Positions 17,870 through 25,000 of a stretch of DNA of 25,000 nucleotides are shown piece after piece. Position 1 is the first letter of the stretch; every line of letters starts with the position of its first letter. The stretch covers positions 17,187,246 through 17,212,245 of the forward strand of contig NC_091577.1 of the NCBI RefSeq assembly GCF_042767895.1. The letters are read 5' to 3'. Source of the DNA: Penaeus vannamei (Eukaryota; Arthropoda; Malacostraca; Decapoda; Penaeidae). Position numbers and translations under genes: made by a program. The notes under the pieces are model-generated. The model did not search any database, was not told where the DNA came from, and saw nothing but the letters and a program-made list of their open reading frames with translations.

Positions 17870-18045
17870 TCGAGGTCTCCCTTCCCCCCCTCCCTCCCCC
17901 TTTCTGGCTCTCATCCCCCTTACCCTCACCCCCTCCCTTCTGGCTCTCATCCCCCTCACCCCTCACCCCCCCCCCTTCTGGCTCTCATCCCCCTCCCCCT
18001 CCCTCCCTCTTCTAGCTCTCACCCCCCCCTCCCTCCCCCTCCTCC
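17870..18045 (+). repeat. Pyrimidine-rich minisatellite, about 36 bp, four copies
   Basis: TTCTGGCTCTCATCCCC starts at 17902, 17938 and 17976, and a diverged TTCTAGCTCTCACCCC at 18010. Periods are 36, 38 and 34, varying in the C-rich spacer. C-runs can form i-motifs, and the - strand is quadruplex-prone. Confidence 0.94.
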
Positions 18046-18180
18046 CCCGTGGCGGTGTAGCGGCGGCGCCACCAACCTGGGGTCAGACGCCACCACCCAA
18101 ATTTATGGTTCTCTTATTGTTGGACTTGTTCCTTTTTGTAACTTATATACCTGTCTAATCCCACCCCCCACCCCCTCCGC
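18046..18180. other. Short unique segment
   Basis: GC-rich (18050-18095), then AT-richer sequence with a T-run. No gene is recognised. Confidence 0.5.
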
Positions 18181-18735
18181 CCCCGCCACCCCCCTTCCTC
18201 TCCCTTTTTCTTCTTCTTCGCCCAGTGGATGTAGGCACTCTGTCCCCTGGGGTGATGGACCTCTCCCCACCCCCTCCTCCTCCTGTTCCTCCTTCTCTTT
18301 CTGTTTTTTTTTTTGGGTCTTCGTTTCACCTCCCTTTTGGCTCCTTCTCTCGCTTTCCCTTTTTATCATTCATTCCTCATTCCGGTATTCTCTCTTTTCC
18401 TCTTTATTTTTTATCCGTTCTCGTTTCTCATTCCCTTTCGTCCCCTTCCCTTCTTCATCCTTTTTTCCCCTCCTGATTTACCCCTCCCGTTTCCCCCGCT
18501 TCCTTTTCCCTTCCTCTTCCTCTTCCCTTCCCCATTCCTCCCTTAATCTTTCCTCGCTTCCTTTTCGGTTCATCTTCTTCCTTAGCTCTACCTCCTTCTA
18601 CCTTCTCTCTACCCTCTATCCTCTTCTCCCTTCCCCCTACCTCCTTCTCCCTTCTCCCTTTCCTCCTTCTCCCTTTCCTCCTTCTCTCCTTCCCCCCTCC
18701 CCTTCCCCCTTCCCCCTTCCCCCTTCCCCCTACCC
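18181..18735. repeat. Pyrimidine-rich tract
   Basis: CTTCCTCCC-type low complexity. The Pro/Ser/Leu/Phe-rich frames on the + strand are compositional. Confidence 0.93.
18703..18730 (+). repeat. (TTCCCCC)4 heptanucleotide repeat
   Basis: Four exact heptamers. The - strand, (GGGGGAA)n, fits a canonical G-quadruplex. It is not the arthropod telomere repeat (TTAGG). Confidence 0.95.
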
Positions 18736-19130
18736 ATATCAGAGGGAGGGTGTGGAGGGCAGCGGCCAGGTGATAAGGAGAGGAAAGTCACCTCGAAATC
18801 ACCTAGAAGTAAATTAAATAATTATCACCCGGAAAGTGAATAAATAAAAAGAGCAAGTGTTTTTTTTTTCTTTCTTTTTTTCTTTCCTGGATTTTTCTTT
18901 TCTTTTTTTTCACTTTTTCTCCTTTATTTTTTTTTCCTTTTTTTCCTCCCTCGTTTTTTTTTTCTTCTTTTTGGGTGGGGGAGGAAGGGGTGAGATGGGT
19001 AGGTAGGGAGGGGAGGAAGGGAGGGGGTGAGGGTATGAATTCATTATGTGAATATTAAGTTGCATTTCCAACACTCCCTGATTTACGTGTGTTTAACGGG
19101 GTGTTTTTACACCTCCGTCACTTTTATCGC
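18736..19130. other. T-rich tract and short unique DNA
   Basis: A unique stretch (18740-18855), a T-rich polypyrimidine tract (18858-18972), a G-rich patch (18973-19035), then unique DNA with a small hairpin GGTGT-TTTT-ACACC near 19099-19112. No gene is recognised. Confidence 0.6.
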
Positions 19131-19540
19131 TTTCTCCCCCATCCCCCTCCTTCGCCCTTCTTTCTTTCAGTCTTCTTTCGCCCCTACTTCCACCCTCTCC
19201 CTTTTTTTCTTGCTTTAAACCCTTTCTCTCCTTTTTCCGCTATTCTTCTCCTATTTCCTTTGTCTTGTTTTCTTCCTTCTTCTCTTCCCGCTCCTGCTCT
19301 CTTTCTTATTCTCTCTTTTCTCTCTTCTTTCTTCCCCCCTATTTATCTACCTTCAACCTTTCTCATTCCTCCTCTCCTCTCTCCTCTCCCCGATCCCTTC
19401 CCATGGGCATGTTCTTCTTCTCCCTTCCATCATTCCTTCTCTTGTTCTCTCATGTCTCTTTCTTCTTCCCCCTTTTTATCTCCCTCTCTTCCCCTTCTCC
19501 CTCTCTTCCCCTCTCTCCTCTCCTTTCCCTTCCCTCCCCA
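19131..19540. repeat. Pyrimidine-rich tract
   Basis: CTTCTCCC-type low complexity with T-runs. A Phe/Ser/Leu/Pro-rich + frame of about 156 codons here is compositional. Confidence 0.93.
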
Positions 19541-19627
19541 TGTGGATGTTATTATTTAAATTGTTAGTGGCAGGGCGGGCGTTGTCCGAATGTGTGCAAG
19601 GTGGGCGGTTGCCGTGGGCGGGGGGGG
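19541..19627. other. Short unique segment
   Basis: Includes TTATTATTTAAATTGTTAG and GC-rich sequence; it marks the switch back to a G-rich + strand. Confidence 0.5.
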
Positions 19628-19800
19628 GGAGAGGGCAGGGGAAGGGGGTGGGGGAGAGGGCAGGGGAAGGGGAGGATACCAAGGTAGGGTTTGGGGGGAA
19701 AGAGGTAGGGGGAGGGGGAGGGGGGATACCAAGGTAGGGTTGGGGGGGAAAGAGGTAGGGGGGAGGGGAGGATACCAAGGTAGGGTTGGGGGAAAGATAG
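19628..19800 (+). repeat. G-rich minisatellites, 24-bp and about 46-50-bp units
   Basis: GAGGGCAGGGGAAGGGG is repeated at 19631 and 19655 (period 24). ATACCAAGGTAGGGTTTGGG-type units then start at 19676, 19726 and 19772 (periods 50 and 46). The G-runs are quadruplex-prone on the + strand. Confidence 0.94.
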
Positions 19801-20160
19801 GGGAGGGGAGGGGGAAGGAAGAGGAGGAGGGGGGAAGACTAAGAGACGTGGGGAAGCCAAGGAAAAGGGGGGGGGGAGAGGGAAAGGTAATTCGCGTGGG
19901 GTTAGGGGAGGGGGTAGGGTAAAGGAATAGAAGGAAACGGAGGAAAGAGTAAGAGATACGTAGGGGTAGGAAAGGGTGGAGGAAAAAAAGGGGGAGGGGG
20001 CATATTTATGGCACGGCAGAGGGGGAGGAGGGGATGGAAAGGGTTAAGGGGGGGGGGGGTGTATGGCACGTGCTCAGGACTGCGTGTGGACGTGCTTGCG
20101 AAGTCCGTGGTTGTCGGACCGTATTTCTCTCGCCTTTCTCGTCGTCGTCAATAACAGTAA
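19801..20160. other. G-rich DNA then short unique segment, no gene recognised
   Basis: G-rich sequence to about 20060, including a 12-G run at 20048-20059, then about 100 bp of unique GC-balanced DNA. Confidence 0.6.
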
Positions 20161-20263
20161 TTTTCCTTATTATTGTTGTTAAGTTATTTATTTGTTGTGA
20201 TTATTGCCATTTTCCTCATTGTTATTGTTATTAATGTTATTATTGTTATCATTATTATTGTTA

Positions 20264-20315
<52 letters not shown>

Positions 20316-20560
20316 CATCATCATTATTATTATCAATATTATCATCATCATCATTACTACTACTACTATTAGTAATGTTATTGATATTATTATTATTATT
20401 ATTGTTGTTATAATTATTATTGTTATTATTGTTACTGTTATGATTGTTACCATTACTATCGTTATTATTGCTATTATTACGGATTCTATTATTGATTATA
20501 TAATTGCACTTGTCGTTTCTATTGTTCGACTCTCCGTATTTCTATTATTATAATTATTGT
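20161..20560. repeat. Degenerate ATT trinucleotide region
   Basis: A perfect (TTA)n core lies at 20267-20315 (49 bp). The flanks are substituted TTG/ATC steps, and ACT triplets occur near 20355-20370. Confidence 0.95.
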
Positions 20561-20572
20561 TGCAATTACTTT

Positions 20573-20597
20573 ACTAGTATTTACTAGTGGCACTAGT
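20573..20597 (+). repeat. Three ACTAGT palindromes in 25 bp
   Basis: ACTAGT lies at 20573-20578, 20583-20588 and 20592-20597. The first two are in an exact TTACTAGT direct repeat, 10 bp apart, and the last extends to CACTAGTG. Confidence 0.9.
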
Positions 20598-20732
20598 GAA
20601 TTGTATGAATAGTAGTTGTAGTGACATTAGAAGTAGGCTTCAAAGTAATTGCAATAATATTTATGATAATGGTTATGATTTTATTAATTGCGCTAATGCT
20701 CGTGGTAGTTATGGTAATAATAGTGTCAATTA

Positions 20733-20935
20733 AAAGAATGGTAATAATGATGATAATGGTGATGATGGTAATGAAAACAAAAGGGATAATTATATAAGAA
20801 TGGTAATAATGATTGTGATGGTAATGATGATGGTAATAAAAGCAAAAAAATGATGATTATATAAGAATGGTAATAATGATAATAGTAATAATGATGATGG
20901 TAATAAAAATAATGATAATGAAAGCAATATATTAC
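20733..20935 (+). repeat. About 66-bp tandem repeat, AT-rich
   Basis: A 25-bp block beginning ATTATATAAGAATGGTAATA is identical at 20789-20813 and 20856-20880. GATGATGGTAAT recurs at 20761, 20826 and 20893 (periods 65 and 67). About three imperfect copies are visible. Confidence 0.92.
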
Positions 20936-20974
20936 GATAGCAACATTGTTACGGACGATAATGATACGGAAAAA

Positions 20975-21195
20975 AAATAAAAGAAAATGAATAAATAAAT
21001 AATAATTAAATGAATAAATATTGATGAATAAATGATCATTAAATAATAAATGTTAATAAATGAATAATAATTGAATAGATAAATATTAATAAATAAATAA
21101 TCTTTGAATAAATAAATATTAATAAATAAATAATAGATAATAAATAAATGAATAGATAAATGTTAAATAAATAAATGTTAATAGATAAATAATAT
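20975..21195. repeat. Degenerate (AATA)n tract
   Basis: AATAAATAAATATTAATAAA-type tetranucleotide sequence, 200 bp long and still short-period. It could be a retroelement tail, but no element body is defined. Confidence 0.93.
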
Positions 21196-21310
21196 GAACG
21201 ACTGCGCCGTCCCGGGTCCTGAACACGGCCGATAACAGCGATAACAGGAGGCACGAGGGAACGACAGCGGCTGCCCCCCCCTCCCCCCTCCCCCCCTTCG
21301 CCTTCGGCTG
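21196..21310 (-). mobile_element. Possible retroelement 3' end beside AATA tail
   Basis: GC-rich sequence abuts the (AATA)n tract. On the - strand it reads GTTCAGGACCCGGGACGGC and continues into (TTTA)n. A short tetranucleotide tail after a GC-rich end is seen in some SINEs and RTE-type elements. I see no box A, only a poor box B (GTTCAGGACC) and no target duplication. Confidence 0.15.
21272..21297 (-). other. C-runs, G-quadruplex-prone on - strand
   Basis: CCCCCCCCTCCCCCCTCCCC plus CCC. The opposite strand has four or more closely spaced G-runs. Confidence 0.9.
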
Positions 21311-21394
21311 TCTCGCGCTGACGTGCCACACAGGCTTAGGGGTGTGGAGTGGGGTGGGGAGGGTGGGAGGGAGGGGGTTTTAAGACGTCTAGGC

Positions 21395-21446
21395 CTCCTT
21401 AAGAAGCCCTAGAAGGAGTGCCAGGAGCTCGGTCTGACCTGGCACT
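21395..21446. other. Two adjacent hairpins with 12-nt loops
   Basis: CTCCTT (21395-21400) pairs with AAGGAG (21413-21418), leaving a 12-nt loop. AGTGCCAGG (21417-21425) pairs with CCTGGCACT (21438-21446), again with a 12-nt loop. The stems overlap by two bases, so they would be alternatives or slightly trimmed. The 9-bp GC-rich stem is the stronger. It could be a structured RNA or chance. Confidence 0.7.
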
Positions 21447-21482
21447 GGCGGCGCGCGAGGGTCACCTGACTCGGTCGCCGAC

Positions 21483-21491
21483 TCGCTCGCT

Positions 21492-21522
<31 letters not shown>

Positions 21523-21540
21523 TCGGTCTTCGTTCGTTCG
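21483..21540. repeat. (TCGC)n(TCGT)n tetranucleotide repeat
   Basis: TCGC units followed by about seven TCGT units to 21525, then GGTCTT and CGTTCGTTCG. It is a CpG-rich tetranucleotide, (TTCG/CGTT). The complement, (GAAC)n, appears on the + strand at 24727-24750. Confidence 0.95.
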
Positions 21541-21558
21541 CTGTCGAGTTGGGTGGAT

Positions 21559-21613
21559 TTTTTTCCTTTTTTTATTTTTTATTTTTTTTTTTTATTTTTT
21601 TATTTTTTTTTAT
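21559..21613. repeat. T/A low-complexity tract
   Basis: T-runs punctuated by single A, of (T5-12 A)n type. Confidence 0.9.
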
Positions 21614-21675
21614 TGGTGTTCGAGGTCGGGTTTTTTGAGGGGATGTTGGGTGGGGTGGGGGGTAGGGGCTGGGGT

Positions 21676-21765
21676 CCTTCTCCTCCTTCTTCTTCTTCTC
21701 CCTCTCCTTCTCCTCCTTCTTCTTCTTCTCCCTCTCCTTCTCCTCCTCCTTCTTCTTCGTATTCT
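21676..21765 (+). repeat. 30-bp CTT/CCT minisatellite, about 2.8 copies
   Basis: CCTTCTCCTCCTTC starts at 21676, 21706 and 21736, an exact period of 30. The first two units are identical, and the third has a small variation. Confidence 0.95.
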
Positions 21766-21862
21766 CCTCCTCTTACTTCGTTTTGGTATATTAAAAAAAA
21801 AAAATCGTATATACTTTTATTTTTGTTTCATTTTACTCGATTGTGCTCTATGCATTTCCTTT

Positions 21863-21929
<67 letters not shown>

Positions 21930-21930
21930 T
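21863..21930. repeat. (TA)27 microsatellite
   Basis: The perfect core is 21871-21924 (54 bp), flanked by ACATATAT/ATATACAT. A shorter (TA)n follows near 21950-21961. It is self-complementary, hence hairpin-prone. Confidence 0.97.
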
Positions 21931-22043
21931 ATTATTATTGTCCGTTTTATTTATATATATATACATTTTTTTTTCTTTTATGTATATCCGTGCGTGCGCG
22001 TTCGCCCGCCGTGAAAAAAATAAAAGTTAAAACATAAATCAAA

Positions 22044-22179
22044 CCGTTGGCCAAGGGAAACTCACCCTTATTTTACACGGCATTAAGCTTCCAGTAATAA
22101 AAGGAAAACAAGAAAGGGGAAAGAAAGAAAGAAGGAAAGAGAGAAAGAAAGAAAAAAAAGGGCTTTCCTTGGGCAGCGG
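22044..22179. mobile_element. Possible MITE-like element with imperfect terminal inverted repeats
   Basis: CCGTTGGCCAAGGGAAAC at 22044 is matched by the reverse complement of the right end, CCGCTGCCCAAGGAAAGC, ending at 22179. Agreement is 11 of the first 13 positions, then shifts by one gap. The 136-bp interior has a HindIII-like AAGCTT and a (GAAA)n tail region. I see no clear target-site duplication, so this may be chance. Confidence 0.22.
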
Positions 22180-22246
22180 TGCAAACGTCGGTTCAAGATA
22201 ATGTTATGTGGAGGCGGCAGATAATGTCGGTAATCATTGGGTCACG

Positions 22247-22505
22247 AGGTGGAGGAGGGAGAGAGGGAGAGGGAGAGAGGGAGAGGGAGAGGGAGAGGGA
22301 GAGGGAAAGGGAAAGGGAGAGAGAGGGAGATGGAGGAAAAGGGAGAGGGAGAGGGAGAGGGAGAGAGAGAGAGAAAGAGAGAGAGAGGGAGGGAAAGGGA
22401 GAGACGGAGAGAGGGAGAGAGGGAGGGGGGCGAGAGAGAGACGGAGAGGGAGAGGGAGAGGGAGGGGGCGAGAGAGAGAGAGGGAGGGAAGGAGAGGGAG
22501 ATAGG
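22247..22505. repeat. (GGGAGA)n hexanucleotide-type repeat
   Basis: GGGAGAGGGAGAGGGAGAGG and GGGAAAGGGAAAGG sub-blocks. It shows as a Gly/Glu/Arg-rich frame on the + strand, which is compositional. Confidence 0.95.
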
Positions 22506-22860
22506 GAGAGAAGTAGAAAGAGATGGAGACACGGGTGGGAAGAAAAAGAAGGAAGTTGGGAAAGGAATATAGGGAGAGGGAGGAGAGAAAGCGAACAATA
22601 TATGTATGGGGTAGAAGAGGTAAAAGAAAGCGGGAGAAAAGAGAGAAGAAGGAGGAGGGAAGGGAGAACGGAGAGGGAGATGGAAGAAGAGAGAGGAGGA
22701 GGAGGAAATGGAGAATGGAGAGGGAAAGAGAGAGTGTAGGAGGAGGAGGAAAGGGAGAGCGGAGAGTGAGAAGGGGGAAGAAAAGAGAGGAGAGCGAAAA
22801 GGGGAAAGGGGGGGGGGAAGATTCAGCGAAGTGAAGAGAGACGGGCGGCGAAGGGGGGGT
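22506..22860. repeat. Purine-rich tract
   Basis: Imperfect GGAAGAAGG/GAGAGG sequence. A Gly/Glu-rich + frame and a long Ser/Pro/Leu-rich - strand frame reflect composition. Confidence 0.92.
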
Positions 22861-22914
22861 AGACGGGGGGGTTCGTCTGGGTGAGTGGGTTCGGCTGTCA
22901 TGACCTGACACGCC
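22861..22914. other. Short unique segment with inverted repeat
   Basis: TGTCA-TGACC-TGACA near 22896-22910 has 5-bp arms. It is the boundary between purine-rich and pyrimidine-rich DNA. Confidence 0.5.
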
Positions 22915-23395
22915 CTCCCTCTTCCCCCTTCCCCTCGCTCGCCTCTCCCCTCCCCCTTTCGCCTCGACTTCCCGATCTACACCCCAATCAGCTCTCCCTC
23001 TCTCTCCCTCGCTCTCTGGCTCCCCTTGGCCCCTCTCCACCCCCCTCTCTCTGTCTGTTCCCGCCCCTTTCCTCTCTCCCTTCGTCCTCACCCCTACTTT
23101 CCCCTCTTTCCTTCCCCCTCTTTCTCTCCTTCCTCTTCCACCTTCTCCCGTGTTTCCCCTCGCCCTCATTGACCCTCTATCCCTCCTCTCCTCTTTCCTC
23201 TACCCTTCTTCCCCTCTTTCTCTCTCCCTCCTCCCCACTTTCCCCTCCTCTCTCTCTTTCCACCCCTTCTCCCCTCTTTTCTCTCCCCCGTCTCCCCTAT
23301 TTCCTCTCTTTGTATACCATCTTCAATTCTCCTCTCTTCGTCCTCTCTCCGTTTTTTTCTTCTTTTTTATTCATTCCTTTCTTCACACCATCTAT
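22915..23395. repeat. Pyrimidine-rich tract
   Basis: CTCTCCCTTC-type low complexity. The Ser/Pro/Leu-rich + frame of about 200 codons is compositional. Confidence 0.93.
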
Positions 23396-23592
23396 GAGAC
23401 TTGTCGCCGCCCCTTCCGCCCTCACGCCCTCACGCCCGCATGCACGCCCACCGCCCACTGCCTCCATTTTCCACCGCTTGGCCTTCCTTGTTGCCGTAAC
23501 GCAGCGTCCTTGGTAACGGGGGGGCGGGGGGGGGTAACTCACCGCCCACGCTGGCCACACTCTTCACAACACCCTCAGAGAGCCGCCCACGC
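23396..23592. other. GC-rich unique DNA with CGCCC repeats, no gene recognised
   Basis: CGCCCTCACGCCC and CGCCCACCGCCC steps occur near 23410-23455. GTTGCCGTAAC and CCTTGGTAAC lie near 23490-23518, both loosely X-box-like. A G-run lies near 23519-23533. Confidence 0.5.
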
Positions 23593-23621
23593 CCAATCGC
23601 ATCTGTTGTTGCTGTGGTGAC
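23593..23621 (+). promoter_or_regulatory. CCAAT motif and X-box-like (RFX) motif
   Basis: CCAAT lies at 23593-23597. GTTGCTGTGGTGAC at 23608-23621 fits the RFX-type X-box pattern RYYNYY-N2-RRNRAC. RFX factors bind X-boxes in promoters of ciliary genes in animals. The motifs lie within 60 bp of the ATG at 23653. Short motifs like these occur by chance, so this is a weak call. Confidence 0.2.
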
Positions 23622-23652
23622 AACGGCCGCAGCGGGCGTTCGTCTTTTCGTC

Positions 23653-24129
23653 ATGAATCGCGTCGGTCGCCATCACGCCGCAGCCACCGTTGTTATACAT
23701 CATACAGCGCCCGTTATTCACGACAAGCATCACTGTAACACTATACATGCTTTACAGCGCCCACTAGCCACTGCAAGCATCGTTATACATGCTTTACAGT
23801 GCCCACTAGCCACTGCAAGTATCACTATACATGCTTTACAGTGCCCACTCACCCACCCCAGTTACCACCATACCTCAGAGTGCCCGCCCACTTCGAGCAG
23901 CTACTTACGCCCTCGCGCCCACACTCGCCCGCCGCCCACCGCCCGGTCACAGCGCCACCGCATGCACCCCCCCCCCCCCCCGTGCCGCCTCTCTGTCGCC
24001 CATTCGACATATTGGATAAATTGGGTTTTATTCCCCGTGTTATTATTTTTTGTTCTGCTACCTTTTATTTTATATTATTTCATATGTATATATATATTTT
24101 TTTTCGAGGGTGGGGGGTTATTTTTATAA
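23653..24129 (+). CDS. Open frame with in-frame 14-residue repeat (doubtful gene)
   Basis: From ATG 23653 the frame runs 158 codons to TAA at 24127. The N-terminal half contains the tandem unit IHALQCPLATASI about three times because the underlying 42-bp minisatellite is a multiple of three. The middle is Pro/Arg/His-rich. The C-terminal part (about residues 123-151) is a hydrophobic stretch that would look like a membrane segment, but it comes from T-rich DNA. There is no homology I can name and the start context is ordinary. CCAAT and X-box-like motifs lie just upstream. Repeat expansion in random open sequence explains it equally well. Confidence 0.15.
   Translation: MNRVGRHHAAATVVIHHTAPVIHDKHHCNTIHALQRPLATASIVIHALQCPLATASITIHALQCPLTHPSYHHTSECPPTSSSYLRPRAHTRPPPTARSQRHRMHPPPPPCRLSVAHSTYWINWVLFPVLLFFVLLPFILYYFICIYIFFFEGGGLFL
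23690..23905 (+). repeat. 42-bp minisatellite, about four to five copies
   Basis: TATACATGCTTTACAG starts at 23742, 23784 and 23826, an exact 42-bp period. A diverged earlier copy, TATACATCATACAG, starts at 23694 and a degraded later one near 23868. GCCCACTAGCCACTGCAAG is shared by the complete units. The sequence has normal base composition, unlike most tandem repeats here. Confidence 0.95.
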
Positions 24130-24180
24130 TGGTTTGCATTGCAGTGTCCTTGTAAATATGCGCTGTGTGTATTATATTTT
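23906..24180. other. C-rich then T-rich unique DNA
   Basis: A 15-C run lies at 23967-23981. The following sequence is AT-rich with TATATATA near 24087-24095. No further gene is seen beyond the doubtful frame listed separately. Confidence 0.5.
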
Positions 24181-24555
24181 TCTGGCTGAAGTGAATGCCC
24201 CAAAATGTTTTTTTTTTCTTTCTCTCTTCCCTCCTTTTTTTCCCTCTCTGTCCCTTTCTCTCTCCTTTCTTTTTTTTAACGTCCTTTCGCTTTTGTCCAT
24301 TTTTTCTGCCTCTTTTTTTTTTTTTTTTTTTTTTTAGGAATTTTACTTTGTTGTTGCTTTTTTCTTCTTTTTTTGTCTTTATGTTGTTTCCACTTGTCAT
24401 CTCTTCTCTCCTTTCCTTTCTCTCTCTCTCTTTTTTATCTTCCGCTACCTGGTTTTCTTTTTTTCTGCATCGTTCTCTTCTTGGTTTTTGTGTGTCTTTT
24501 TCTTCATTTTAACTTTTACTTCCTGTTTTCTTTTGGTTGTTTTACTGTCTTTTAG
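24181..24555. repeat. T-rich/pyrimidine-rich tract
   Basis: CTTTCTCTCC and T-runs, including a 23-T run at 24313-24335 that ends in TTTAG|GAATTT. The Phe/Ser/Leu-rich frames are compositional. Confidence 0.9.
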
Positions 24556-24571
24556 AAGGAGGGAGAGAGAG

Positions 24572-24572
<1 letters not shown>

Positions 24573-24642
<70 letters not shown>
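24573..24642. repeat. (GAAA)17 microsatellite
   Basis: A perfect 70-bp array. GATAGAAAGAGAGGTAGAGAG and imperfect GA/GAAA sequence follow to 24720. Confidence 0.97.
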
Positions 24643-24646
<4 letters not shown>

Positions 24647-24726
24647 AAGAGAGGTAGAGAGAAAGAGAAAGAGAGAGAGAGGTAGAGAGAGAGAGAAAGA
24701 AAGAGAAAGAGAAGGAGACTTAGAGA

Positions 24727-24750
24727 GAACGAACGAACGAACGAACGAAC
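24727..24750. repeat. (GAAC)6 microsatellite
   Basis: A perfect 24-bp array between GAGA- and GAAA-type repeats. Confidence 0.96.

Positions 24751-25000
<250 letters not shown>

Noticed and set aside
18703..18730. Heptamer array as possible telomere repeat
   Set aside because: Arthropod telomeres use TTAGG; TTCCCCC/GGGGGAA does not match and has only four units.
24313..24345. Poly-T followed by TTTAG|G as a splice acceptor
   Set aside because: It looks like an acceptor, but the downstream sequence is T-rich low complexity with no exon. Poly-T runs produce such sites by chance.

Overview
This window looks like non-coding nuclear DNA of an animal with an extreme load of simple sequence repeats. 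The density of long (GA)n, (GT)n, (TA)n and (ATT)n arrays, together with kilobase-scale degenerate repeat tracts, fits a decapod crustacean, a penaeid shrimp being my first guess. That placement is inference from repeat style; no gene here confirms it. There are no bacterial-type operons, rRNAs, CRISPR arrays or recognisable protein families. Most long open frames cross simple repeats, which lack stop codons in some frames, and I do not treat them as genes.

Layout. 1-210: G-rich minisatellite. 211-600: GC-rich unique DNA with a 17-bp palindrome. 600-1190: purine tract ending in an exact 18-bp tandem repeat. 1200-5470: the longest mostly non-repetitive stretch, with a CpG-rich part (2460-3060), a perfect hairpin, a promoter-like cluster (two E2F-type sites and a TATA-like box) before a short open exon with a good splice donor, and a second tiny ATG-plus-donor candidate near 4281. 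5474-6043: three long dinucleotide arrays. 6181-6596: an unusual cluster of TGTGGATA motifs. 7130-7260: a degenerate tRNA-like (Ser/Leu-type) segment, probably a SINE remnant. 7691-10414: (TC)45, then 2.6 kb of degenerate ATT/ATC/GTT repeat with a perfect (AAT)n-(ATT)n hairpin.

10528-10705: a roughly 60-bp minisatellite. 11202-12016: two diverged copies of a short element flanking long (TG)n and (AG)n arrays. 12300-13975: more arrays and G-rich minisatellites. 13980-14960: CpG-island-like DNA with possible 5' exon and splice signals. 15000-17760: strongly purine-rich. 17870-19540: strongly pyrimidine-rich, so the strand asymmetry flips. 19628-21200: G-rich, ATT and AATA repeats. 21395-21446: paired hairpins. 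21483-23380: many tetra-, hexa- and longer repeats and a possible MITE-like inverted repeat. 23593-24129: CCAAT and X-box-like motifs before a 158-codon frame carrying a 42-bp, in-frame minisatellite. 24573-25000: a composite (GAAA)n/(GAAC)n/(GA)n block that repeats itself.

No pathway can be reconstructed. The best-supported content is the repeats; the exon, promoter and transposon calls are low-confidence candidates. The items most worth checking are the TGTGGATA cluster, the duplicated element at 11.2/11.9 kb, the tRNA-like SINE remnant, the near-uniform length of the dinucleotide arrays, and the in-frame 42-bp minisatellite.
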